Assembly (NCBI GenBank): GCA_037179385.1 | Contig: CM074180.1 | Span: 28,811,455 to 28,875,454, forward strand | Direction of reading: 5' to 3' | Origin: Holothuria scabra | Lineage: Eukaryota; Echinodermata; Holothuroidea; Aspidochirotida; Holothuriidae | Length of the DNA: 64,000 nucleotides | In this document: piece after piece, positions 48,325 to 61,000 of the stretch | How the letters are laid out: the number at the start of each line of letters is the position of its first letter | Position numbering within the stretch: position 1 is the first letter of the stretch | Notes under the pieces: generated by a model | Databases searched by the model: none | The model's input: the letters and a program-made list of their open reading frames with translations, nothing else | What the model was told of the DNA's origin: nothing | Program-made: the position numbers and the translations under genes

Positions 48325-49644
48325 GGTGGAAATATTCATTTCAAAATTTTATTCATGAGACTTATATTAGAACTCATACCAATATGATTATTTTGAAAGA
48401 TTTTATTCATGTTATTCCCCATATTAAGTCACTGAGATATGAGGCATTGCGCACTTTTAAATTTCAACTCATCTCTTCTTCAACGGAAATATAGACAAGT
48501 TGGGAGCAAAAAGTGAAGAATTGTCTGATGTGGTGTAGAGTTAATATTAATGCTAAAGCAGAATACGAGTTTTACAAATAAGGCAGCCGAGTCTGCTTTC
48601 CTTGCAAGATGTAAACATCCTATCACCCCAACCACAAAATTATGACCTTGGTCGAATTGAACAATCCTTTGTACATTGTCAGCAGATTAAATACAAAAGT
48701 TGTACGAAGGGTTTATTTTTACCTGTAATTATAAATGTAGGCTCGTTTTTTTTTTTAAATCTTCTTAAATAAAATTTCAAGTTCTATCAGATGTACAGGC
48801 AGCATATATTCTCCTTGCAACATGTCTAGGAAAGTTAAAAGTCCTTCATGGAAATGAATGGTTTTTAACACATAATTTCGGCACGCACGTGATCGCATTC
48901 CTCAATTTGTATCAGGTTCAATTATTTTTAAAGGAAAAATATCTTCATTCACCTTTGAGGGAATTCTTTGAGGTGCGTATTGCTGATACGAATACGTCTT
49001 TATCAATTTCTAACATTTTTTTCCAATCTGCCATTTTTCCTGAGATCAGTTCAGTCTTTGCTTCTACTGTTAATCCATAGAAATCCATTTCAACGGCAGA
49101 GTGTTCAACGGAAATGGATATTACAATAGGCTAATTCAAAACCTCAAAACCCCACTTGGCGCGCAATTGACAGTTTACTCTCCCGATGGTCTCAGTTGGG
49201 CATGGGTGAATAATGAGTGGCTGCGCATTCCCATTAATTTCCTATTTCCCTAAAACTCCCAAAGGCCTTTAAGCTTAATTCCTCTATTGAAAGGCTGAGG
49301 AATGTATTCGACCAAGTTTGCATACTAGCCTTTAATTATAGTTTAGGCCCCTAATCATGTTCTATTACAATTGTTTTCAAACTGTTAGGCTACCAAAATT
49401 TTCTCGCGCTTCATAGGCTTTCCTCAACATAACCTCTGATATTTAAGCTATGCCTTAAAACAGTCTTTCGGATAATTTTAAGACGTCAAAACCCAAGAGC
49501 TTCCTTTGTCTTTTCCCTCTGGACCCCACGGAGCTTTGCCCCCGCCGCATATCGAAAAGTTTCGATCATAAACCTCCCAAATGCGTTACAGTGTGCAGGC
49601 GCATTTTGCATCTTTAGGTTTTCCGCTTTATATGGTACTTGGGG
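48325..49644. other. Unassigned sequence with a fragment of the 45661 element's sub-repeat
   Basis: 49380-49560 carries the TAGGCTACCAAAATTTTCTCGCGCTTC block and a following CCCC(A/C)CGGAGCTTTGCCCCC block, resembling 46320-46600. No gene. Confidence 0.45.
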
Positions 49645-49960
49645 TTGTGTTTTAAGGTCTGGCTAAACTGGATTTGTGATGTTCACACTATTGCACATCT
49701 AGTGAATGCTTTTTGGACTGGACACACCAATTGCTTTTGTCGTAAATCATTAATTTATGGGATTTGATGTCTATGGGCTAAAAACAGTTTTCATCCCAGT
49801 TTAACATAATTTAGAGGATTAACACTTTTAGTCACAAGAATATTGATACGGCTAAACGCTTTTCTGGGAGCTGCATGTCACAGGTAAAAAGAGGAGAAGA
49901 ATTGGTTTTATTTGCATCTGTATTTTTTCGTAAAACGCGTGTAGTAAAGGCATGAAATGG
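49645..49960 (+). repeat. Dispersed repeat family, third copy
   Basis: Aligns with 12715-12970: AATTTATGGGATTTGATG, AATTTAGAGGA, GGCTAAACGCTTTT and GGGAGCTGCATGTCA. A run of 14 or more G follows. Confidence 0.65.
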
Positions 49961-50307
49961 TCCATTTGGGGGGGGGGGGGGGGGATTCCCCAAATTATGA
50001 TGTCACAAAATTTTGAAATCGTCAAAAATTATGTATTTCGAATGAAAATCGGCATTTCATGAGTTCGTCGCACCTTGACATATCATTCCAAAGCATATTT
50101 GGTTTAGCTTACCTCAATGAGAACATTTAAATTTTTTTTATGTAGAAGCAAATGATCGTTTTTGTACAAAACTTTTCGATGAACCCCGGTTTGGGTTCAC
50201 CGTGCACGCTTCGCGTTCACCGTGACACTCCTCGCGTCCTATCAATCATTTCATTGCAGAAAATAATTCTGTCTTTTCATACTTTCAGTGCACCAAATTG
50301 CATTTCA

Positions 50308-50379
50308 GGGGGCCGTTCCACAAAGAGTTACGCACAATCGTGCGTAACGTCGTGCGTAACTCTTTGTGGAACGGACCCC
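50308..50379. repeat. 72-bp hairpin with 27-nt arms
   Basis: GGGCCGTTCCACAAAGAG and the following TTACGCAC pair with the right arm ending GGAACGGACCCC. GTGCGTAAC is also repeated in the loop. A transposon-style palindrome; it lies within the 160-codon frame 50152-50634, which is therefore not a gene. Confidence 0.85.
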
Positions 50380-50901
50380 AGGACTTTTAAACATGCAAAC
50401 TTCCCCCTCCTCCTCTACAAGCCGGCGATCACGGTCGTGCCTTTAGTCCAGTCGGACCCCCTCTGGAAAAAATCCTGGATCCGCACTTTAGTTTTTTCCG
50501 TCCGCATGTTTGATTACCGGGATTGTATCCTACAGGCCTATTGTTCTCAACATAACCAGATGATTTTTGTTCCAAACATAGAGTTGCATCTCCAGTTTCG
50601 CATTTTCCAGTTAAATTTTGGCTGGCCAGTCTGAGCTGAATGCTGATCAATGGCCGTAATGATGAGTAGGCTGACGATGTAAAGGAGACTATATAGACCG
50701 GCCGCATATTTTTTAACACTACAATTTCTTCAGAACATTTATGAAACGAAAAGTTAGAGGGTAAATTGAAATTCCAACGTCCAATGTGTTATATAAAACA
50801 TATACAGGCCTATTCAGAGAGTTAGTTCGATTCTGCGAATTACCCAGCGGAACGAATTAAAACGGCTGCTAAACGTCTAACAAAGTAAGGGTCAATTCAA
50901 G

Positions 50902-52047
50902 ATGTCTGCCTCCACAGAGCAAGACGGCGCAACTGCCTTCAAAACAAAAATCACTGCTTTTTCACAAACTAGAAACGAAGAGGATGTTTCAGCAAGGGAG
51001 GAGTTAAGTAAGGAACAAACCTCTGAACAGGGATTTTTAAATAACGAACAAGACTCATTGCAGTTGAGAAAAGAGGAAGATGAAACGATACAGCCTACAC
51101 CACTTAGGCCTAACAATAACGTTAGTCCAAACGTTACTGACGATTTGCGCTCATCACCCGTTACTAACGTTGACAAGGCAATAACAGACACTACGAAAAC
51201 AGAAAATCAAGACAATGACATAGCATTAATAAATAAAGCCAGTGAAAATACAATAAGGGACTCTGGAGAAAGTGGACCCCAGTTAAAAGAGCAGACAGTT
51301 TCAGATATGGACTGTAAAATCCTAAAAACTGTTCCAGGTGACTTTGCTAAGCCTGCAGTAGTTCCATTTAAATTACCCACCTTGTTGCCCAAAACTGTCA
51401 AAAGAACACAAAGCCAGCTAGGCCATAAACAAAACAATGAAGCCCAGAACAAGGAGTTAGAGACCGAGTCAGGTTTACAAGCAAGTGAGGAAGCAGAAGA
51501 CAAAGGTAGTATTCCTGAAGGTGGTAATGGTAAAGATATTGTTGAAGCAGATGAGAGTTATGCAAAGCAGGTGGCAAATGATAAAAAGAAAACAAAGTCA
51601 AACTCTTCTAATGTAAAAAGCCAAGCAAGGAAGAAACCAAGACCACAATTTGAGCCTTCTCCAGCAGAAAAACTCAGTCTTCCCCCTCTTCCGTACAAAG
51701 AACCATCTTGGGGTGGCACACCAGATAAAAAGTACTCATTAGATGTTTTGAAAGGGGGCATTATCCTAGAAGCAATTACTCTTAATGACAGATCCTTTCA
51801 TTTATTTGGTAGACTTGATGTTTGTGATGTAGTTTTGGAACATCCTTCAATTTCAAGATACCACTTAGTTTTACAATATAGAAAAACTGGAGACAGCGAT
51901 CATGATCCAGGATATTATTTGTATGATTTAGGCAGTACACATGGATCTACTTTCAACAAGGTTTCTATTAAACCAAGAGTGTACTACAGGATAAGAGTTG
52001 GACACCATTTTAAACTTGGAGGAAGCAAGAGGAGTTTCATTTTGCAG
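50902..52047 (+). CDS. SLC4A1AP: Kanadaptin exon 1
   Basis: 382 codons, ending TTGCAG|GTAATT, phase 0. It encodes the disordered N-terminus and the whole FHA domain. The open frame runs on to 52164 in the intron, but homology stops at the donor. Confidence 0.92.
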
Positions 52048-55000
52048 GTAATTATAAATTTATGCACTTCCAAGTCATTTTCACCTGTGCATAATACTGT
52101 AGTTTATACTTGGAGGGGACAAAAATACAGCATGAATTCAAAATTTAGTTGGGCTGAAATGTGACTGTAAATTATAATTTTATGACACATTTTCCATGCT
52201 ACAGTATTGCTCTGTCATTTGGTTTGGTAACATGCTAGTCTGTTCTTCTTTATTTGAGCCTGTTTGTCTTTCTGTATTCACATCACATCAACTTTGATGT
52301 TGCTGGCCAAAGGCCAATTCATCGCTCCAAAAGAAAGAAAAACCAATCCAAATAGTGACAATGAGTACTGCTTAGAAATTAATATAACTTAAATAATTAA
52401 ACAAGCCAGGCAATTTCTTCCAATAAGTATCCAATCTATCTTAAAATATGTCTAAAGTTTTAGAGGTTACTACATCACCTGGTAAGGTATTCCAGTGATC
52501 AATTGAATGCTGAGGAAAGAACTGTTGCCGCAATGAAGTTTTAAACCTGGATTTAACAATCTCATATCGATGCCCTCCAGATTGTAACAGAACATACTGG
52601 TACTAATTCAGACAGCATGTGGTCAGTAGAAATTGGGCCAATAAAATACTTATACATGTATAAAAAACATGTCACCTCTCAGACGCCTATGAGTAAGTGA
52701 AAAAAATTCAAATTTCTAAGTCTCTCTTCATATGACAACTCACTTAATCCAGACACTAACTTAGTTGCTGTACATGGCACAGATTCAATAGCCTCTATTT
52801 TATGTGTGTAAAATGGTGACCCTGCAGGCAGGTAATCCATAGTCCAAAACATGCCTTACTAGAGCTTTGTACAAAAGCATTATTGTTGCTCTATCCAAAA
52901 ACCTAAACGACCTTCTAATTATACCAAGAATACAGTTTACTTTTGTGACAATCTGATCGACATGCTCCCTAAATACAAGATCACTATCTTCAATAACCCC
53001 AAGATCTTTCTGGGAAGTCACAACTTCTAGGCTATGACGCTTGCCTTCGTTATCTAACATATACTGTACCATCTAACAAAACTCAGGATGGGAGCAACCA
53101 ATTCTCAGAACATGACACTTATCATGATGAAAGCGAAGTTGCCATTTCCTTGACCACTCATAGATATTCTCAATATTAGGCCTTTTCTGAAGAACGCTAC
53201 AATCACTCTCCGATTGGAGAAATAAAACTGGCCCAAGCACACTACCTTGAGGGATACCACTTACAATATTTACCCAGTCAGAAAAATTTCCTTCCACACA
53301 AACCCTCTGTCTACGATTCATCAGAAATTGCCAACGTATCCATTCATCAAATACATCCACAAGTGTGAAACACAAGATCTACCTGAAACAAATCCATACT
53401 GATTGGCAGACAATAAAGCATTACTCATCATACACTTCAATAACTTCATAATACTATCTTTTAAAAACGAATCACAAATTTTGCACACCACAGAGGTGAG
53501 GCTAACTGGTCAATAATTTGCAGGCAGAGATCTGCTTCCCTTCTTAAATAGGGGGGTAACATGAGCAGATTTCCAATCACTAGGCAAGGTCTAATGACTG
53601 AGAGTTCTCTGAAAAATAATCACCAAGGCTGCCAATATTTCATTACAAGCTTCAAAAAGAACTCTAAGGTGGATCTGATCAGGCCCTTGAGATTTATTCA
53701 CATTTGAATTTTTGAGTTTACCTAGAACTCCATCCACAGTAATCTCCACATTATCCAAAGGATAATCACCTCTATAACAGTCCAAACAAGGGATACAAGA
53801 CAAATCCTCCTTAGTGAAGACACTACAAAAAAATGAGTTCAAGGCATTAGCTTTGCCCTTAACAATTATAATATTATGAAATATTATGCACAAATACAGT
53901 ACTGGCAAACAAGGCATCAAACTTCTGTTACTGTATTTATGCACCAAAAACCGAGACAACATTGTAATTGGATGTAAATTGGTTGTACTGTACATGCTTG
54001 AATGGTATTAAGTTAACATTTTTATAAAGTAAACTATTATTACATTACTGCTCAACATGTTGCCATAATCAATGCCTAAGTGTAAATTTATAAATGTTCT
54101 TAATGGCAACATGGTACAGTATGTTGAAAAAATTAAATATCAGCCAAACAGCTTTGATGATTTCCGCTCTCAACAATCTGAGTCTAGAAAAAAGTTACTG
54201 TGTTAACTTGTGGCAAGTGTACTGCTCTACTGCTCAATATTGTCGCCTATCAGTCTAGCACTGTACCTCAGCGAAGTCTCCTCTACATGTGAGTTTAGAG
54301 GGCAGTTAGATCAGTTGTCTTTGAAACAACAGCCAGATCCCACAGGTTTCTTCTAATTTCACTTCTTAGTGTCTGTCATCATCAGGAATGTAGCTAAAGT
54401 GGGTGGCCCTGGATGGTGACACCCAGCACTCCATATTTCCACCCAGCACTCCATGCAAATACATCTCTCCCCACCTACCACAAGTCTTCCTAATTAGACC
54501 TAAAGCTATCCCCTACAGTAATATGAGGTGAAAAATGAAAAATTATTGGCTGAAAAATGGTAGATGCCATTGGGTGGGGTGGGGCTAGGTGCTTTTACCA
54601 GATCAGACATACCCAGCACTCAAATTTGGCTAGCTACATCCCTGGTCATCATATTTCACTACTTAAACACTAAACAACCAAAGCAAACCAATGAGTTTCT
54701 TTCCTAAATTCCATAATGTAGTGAGAAAAATATTGTCACATGACCCTAAAGAGCCAATCACAAAACACTGCAGGCTATTACAGTGTACACTAATCCAAAT
54801 TGATGTTACTGCTTTACCCCTTTAAGCCACATTCTAATTGAACATGTACTGTACCTGTACATGTTTATTCAGACGAGTAGACTTAGGGAAGCTAGCAGCC
54901 ATTGTCACTTAATTTTGCATTGCAAAACGAAATTATTCAAAATTTTGTTGGCTTTTATAATTTGTAATGGTTAAGACTCCATCTCGACTAGGCATTCACA

Positions 55001-58000
55001 ATTGGAGTCCTTTCTATGAAAAGGATAAGTTTCTTTAAGAACAAACCTAAAGGAGAACTACACGCCTTATACCATAACCGACTCTACCTCATTACATTAG
55101 ACTTAGTGATTCAGGCTTACCAAGGTACAATTGAGAAGGATAAGGCATGACATGCTTCAGGTTTTCAAATTTCTTTCTGTCACAAATCTTCTTTTGTCTT
55201 GTAGTAATATTTTAAGGTTAAATGTAATTCTCAGGTTCACAGGCACAGTAAAAAGCTTGTCAATTGTTTTGTAAGACTTGGGAAGTTCAGTTTCTCCCGT
55301 AGAGTTGTCAATGAGTGGAATAGTCTGCCAGAGTGGGTAGTAAATTCCTCTTCTGTTCATGATTGCTTTATGGCTAATATTGACAAGTTCTTCCATGACT
55401 GTGGTAGATTAGAGTTACTGTACAGGTAAACTAGTGTCAGTAAGTGACTGGCTCATTTGCTTGTTTTTTGGGTTTGTACTGCAGGGCATCTTATGGGGCC
55501 TTACCCTTCCTTTGCCATAATTTAACCTGTCATGTGACTGTTCATTACTATCAGGGTCCTCCAGAAGATGAGGAGGCAGAGTCAGAGTTGAGTGTTTCAG
55601 AGCTTAAGGAGCTCAGACGCAAGCAGCTTGCAGAACAAGATGAAAGGAAAAAGAAACAAGAAGAGGAGAGAATGGAGACAGAAAAGGTGACTGAAGAAGA
55701 TGAAGGAGTTAGTTGGGGTTTAGGTAAAAGTTTGAAGGGCTCTAATTGGCCTGATATTCTTTTTTAAACCACTGTAAAATTATACTCAAGTATGCCAATA
55801 CTGTTCACAAGGTTACTATATGTTTCAAATGACAGCATAAAGGATTATAGCCTTCAAAACCAAGATCCAGGAGTCTGAAGGTCCTCAAGAAATTGTAAAA
55901 GGGTTCACAAGACCAAAGGTTTGCAAGACCAAAGATACTTAAGAGGATCTGGGAGACCAAAAATGAGAAAAGGTTTGCTAGACTGACATTATAAACCCAC
56001 TGACCTGTATTCATTTTCAGGCTCGCAGGCCCATTCTCATTTTCAGTCTTGCAGACCTTCTCTCATTTTGATCATTTTTGTTCTGCCCCACCTCCTCACC
56101 CTTTTGGTGTCACAAACCCTTTCACATTTTTGGTCTTGCAAACCTTTTCTTAATTTCGGCCTTGCAAACCCTTTCTCATGTAAATTTTCAATCTCAGGTG
56201 AACCTCAGGTCTGGTCTCATGGGATGCCCCATGCAAAGTTGTCCTGTTGATAAAGAAAGGCAGATTACGTTGCAGTTTACCGTAAAATTCTATGCTGAAT
56301 TGCTTATTTATTTATTCATTTATTTTTTTCTTTGATAGACCTTCAAAAGTTGTCATTAAAACATGAGTAATTTCGAAAAGACTTTTTTACATTAAAAAGA
56401 ATGAAAATAAAATTTGTTACAGAGAAGAACAGCGAAAGCTTTCTATTAATGAAGAAACTGGTCAGGCTTAATACTGTAGAATGTCATACTTTCCATTATG
56501 TCATACTACACTTGTATACTTGATTGAAAGTAATAATAAAGTTGCAAAGGGGTTTGTGGTTGGGGGATAGGAAAGCTGCTAGCATCATGAGTGTGTTCAT
56601 GTGATCACTGCTTTATCTACTGTACAGGTGAGGATGCAGAAGAAGAGATTGATATGGATAGGAATCCATTCAATGTGATGAGTCAAGCTGAGAAGGATGC
56701 AACATATGTCAAGGACCCAAAGAAAACCCTCAGAGGATACTTTGAAAGAGAAGGTATTTTTCGAGTGAAGTTACTCAGACCCCTTTGCTTCAGTGAAAAA
56801 GGGACAGGGGTAACATAGCTGAAGGGCACACTATGTGTGTGTTAGGGACTTACACCATCTTCCTGGGGAGATTCACTAAAGCTCCTGTGTTTTACCGACA
56901 TCTCTTTCTTGAGCTGTACTGAGGTGCTAGCACTTCACACAAAAAGATCTGCATTAGAGTCTGTTGAGAGTTTAGCAGTGCCTCCTTGGTAGGTCTGTCC
57001 ACTTTATATTGCACACTCAACTGAAAAAGTTGAAAAAGGGCACGGTGCAGAAAGATCTTCACATTACGGGGGGATCAAGGGAGGCAGGTTGGGCCAGCCC
57101 TGGAAAACAATGAAGTTTAAGGGATCTGGTGATGAAAATTTAGGAATATTTGTTGTGCTCTGAACCTTTTTTAATAGTGATTATTATGTGGAAATCTGTT
57201 GCATGTTTCTCCTGCATGGAAAAGACAAGAACTGCTTAAAGTAATATATGAATGTCAACTTGGTTAAATTCCGTTTTTCAGTATCCTAATTTTACTGTAT
57301 ATTTACATTTGTCAACAAAGGTGAAATGCAACCCTCCTTCTTGGTTTTACATTTTTTTCATCTTCTGTTTGTCCCATATCTTAACTCCTTAGTCCCTTAT
57401 GTTGTTCAAATAAATAAAGTCATTTTCTTCTTCACTTTTTGAAATTTTGGCTTCCTTCATGTGTTTAACATTGGGTTTTTCAAGTTTTTTTCTCCCCATC
57501 ATTTCCCTTTGAATGCCATTTTTGGTGATGTCACACGGTCTCTATTTCTCCTTTTCCTTTTGTTGTTTGCTGTTTAAATAGGGTTTTAACTTAATACTTG
57601 TATCTGATGTATCATCTGATATCATGCTACCATATGTGCAAGAGAATTTCAAATTTTTTCTCATATGTTTTACAAAGTATACAGTAGTGCAAATTATAGT
57701 ATATGACAGTATACACATGAAGGGCACTGGATGAACAGAGTAGGCTGTTATCTAAGCTAGTGACCATAAGGAAAAGCACAAATGAATGGAGAATGGAGAA
57801 TATTTCAAGATCTCTGCATTTCTGCTTTATTTATTCATGCTTAAAGTATATGATTTTTCAATTTAACTTGACCTCTTCTATACAAGTAAATCTAAATTTG
57901 AGAGCTGAAAGATATATTTAAATATTGTTCCAACCAATGTGCTGTGATATTTTTTTATAAAAAAAAATCTGTCTCTATTAGTCATTTTTTTTTTTTTTTT

Positions 58001-61000
58001 GTGCAGGTGTTGAGTTGGAATATAATGTTGAGGAGAAGGGTTCCGGATTCAACAAACAGTATGTTTGTAAAGTGGAGTAAGTACTGGTACATTTGTGTAT
58101 TTAGTCAGCAGTGTGGTCAGCAATGTGGTGTTTAACTAGCATGTATGTATGAGGAGGGACCATAGAAAGCCTGGACCATTTGAGAATATTTGTATGTTGG
58201 TTATTTTTATTTTGTATTCATTGTTACTATTACTAACTTGGTAGAAAAGATCTTTTACTTTGCATGAGTCATTTGTGTTGTTCTTCTCCCTGTCATAATA
58301 TTTAAGTTTGATATGGAATGAAATCTGATACATGACATGTTTAATATTTTTCAGACCACCTCTACTTTCTCATGAGATTTGTTCTCTTTTATTTTCCTAC
58401 GGTCTCACTCAGAAATATTGTGATTCTGGAAAATCAAGTTCTGCAGTCTTTAGTGACTAAGTTTTATTTTAACACTTTGGAGTTTTTTATTAAAAAAATT
58501 CCTTCAGAGTTTATATTAACTAAAAAATTGTGGTTAAGTTTATTTTAAATTGAGTGAGCTACATATCAGACTTTACCCCATTAAGACATCATCATGTCCC
58601 TGTGTTGATAATTCACAAAAGTGGAAAACTCTGAAATTCGAACAAAAACTTTTGGAGATGGCAAAACATAGGAAAACCTAGATGCAGTTCCATTTCTGAT
58701 GAAGTGTGTCTCTCATCACTGACATAGGGTAGTCTGCTACATTTCAATGACTATCTAGTAAAGCTTGCATGTTCATAAGCTCCTTTAAGTAGGAAGCAAA
58801 ATTGAGATATTATATATATGTTATGTGGCAAAGTACCGTGGCCCCGAATGGATATTTCCAAATTTTTTTTCAATTTTTTTTGTTTTGATATTTCTATGTT
58901 TCAAATTTCTTGTTTTGATATTTTGACTTTTTTGTTTCGATATTTCAGCTTTTCCATTTCAATATTAGACTTTTTGTTTAGATGTTTCAACATTATAGAT
59001 ATTATATAGTTGGAATATCAAAATGAAATGTCCAAGTATTGAAAAAAAAGTTGAAACCTTGACATGAAAAAGACGAAATATCAAAATCTCAAAATGTCCT
59101 TTCAGGATAACGGTAGGTAAAGCCCTGAAAGTATTGGATTAGAAATGAAGGGAGAAAATTTTTTTTTACTTGAATTCAGACTTCCTATTGATAATGCTGA
59201 GGGAGAACCAATCATAGCAGAGGCAGCTGTTTCTGGGAAGAAAAAAGAAGCTGTCGCTGCATGTGCAATGGAAGCATGTAGGATACTGGATGCTCATGGT
59301 GTATTGAGACAAGCAGTGCATGGTAAGTTAATGCCACTTAATACCAAGGGTTTATATCAGTCCTAAGCACCATTCATGATTATTATCTGGAAATGCTCAG
59401 GGACTTTGATTAATTAAGAACAAAAGTAGTCAACTTAAACTTGTTTTGAAAGTTGAAACAACATAATCTCACAGTGTTCTCATTTCTCTTCCAAGTGTCT
59501 TTCAAAATATTTCAGGACTTTAGTATTTAATATTCAATGTAAACCAAGCATTTACTCTTTGCAAATTTCACACTTTACGAGGAAAAACCTTTACCTGCTT
59601 CCAAAGAGCCATTCTTTAAATGGGATAGTCTGCTGTATTCAGGGGCATAGATCTAGATCTGGTTTGTGGGTTAGGGGGGCTTTTTATCTTTCTATAAGTG
59701 GTATTTAGGCTGTGAAAGTAACTGATGTTTTTGTAAATGCCAGTTACCCAAGTTACAGTATTGCATCTTGTGCTGTTACATTTAAGCCAATCGTGTTGTC
59801 CCTAATCATTTAAAGGACACTGCTTTCTGTGATAATAAACACAGACCAATACGGTGAACAGGGTCCTTGGTGCAGTGTACAGTTCCCCTTTACATGTGTT
59901 GCCACAGTGTTTTGTACTTACAATAACTCTTAAGGGTGCACAAAGTTAAGCAAAAGATTTATGGGTACTAAAAAATACCTTTGTAAATTTCAACCAAGGA
60001 AGATATATCGTGTAAGTCAGAGTGACAAAAACTTTTGTTCTTAAATTATATTTGTGAATCCAACTCCTGACCTGCATTTACTATTTTTCCTCTAACAGAG
60101 AGTAAACAGAAGAAAAAGAAGAATTGGGCAGAAGATGACTATTATGACAGTGATGATGACTCATATTTAGATCGGACAGGAATGATTGAGAAGAAAAGGA
60201 CACAGAGGATGATGAAGGCAGGGGTCATCAAGCAGGAAGTTGACACATATGATACTCTGGTAAGGTAGTTTTACTATACTGTAAAATAAAATGGTGAGGG
60301 AAAGTGAGAGGGGGAATTTCCCCAACTCCATGATTAAGTGCAAAAGCAGTTAGTACACAACTGCCATTACCCTGTGAGTACTAAGAGAAGTTAGGGAGGT
60401 CTGGAATATGATTCTTTGACGGTTCATACCAAAAACTAAAAAAAATGGAACTTACTGCCATTGTGCTTGGTGCTCAGCATTAGCAATGGAAGCAAGTGAG
60501 TCACAACTGGAAAAAAGGTCTTGGTCGGCCCAATTTAAACCAGTTGGTTAGAGACTGAGCCATAAAACCTCATCTAACTAACTGACTGAAAAGAGAAGGC
60601 AAACCTAGCCAGTGTTTGTTCATGGTCAATCTAGCACTTGATCCTTGACTCTTTGATGATGGCTCCCACATCTATAATTGTGTGCAAGAACAAGGTACAA
60701 GCTTGAGGTTGCCGTGGAATTTTAGAAAGGAGTCCATCATTTTGTCAGCAGACTGTGTGAACAAAATCGATGTAGGAAGACCTGCTGTAGGTTGATACTG
60801 CCTGATTAACAAACTTTTCACCTTGGATGAAGCCCCAAAATAATATGTCAGATCACAATGTTCCACTACTTAGAAGCAGTTACAAGCTCACTCCTAGCGG
60901 CTACTTTCAGTTGAAACCAAAGGTAATGAAAGGTATTTTCACTGTGCCAAAAAGTAGAGCAGCGTTTGTATTTAACGGAGCTGAGTCCTTTAGGCTTGTG

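Noticed and set aside
50152..50634. 160-codon + strand open frame upstream of kanadaptin
   Set aside because: It runs through the palindrome at 50308-50379 and a decayed CCTGGATCCGC transposon end, with no domain; repeat sequence explains it.
52048..52164. 39-codon extension of the kanadaptin first frame
   Set aside because: It lies after a strong donor and the protein continues in homologous order at 55555, so it is intron.
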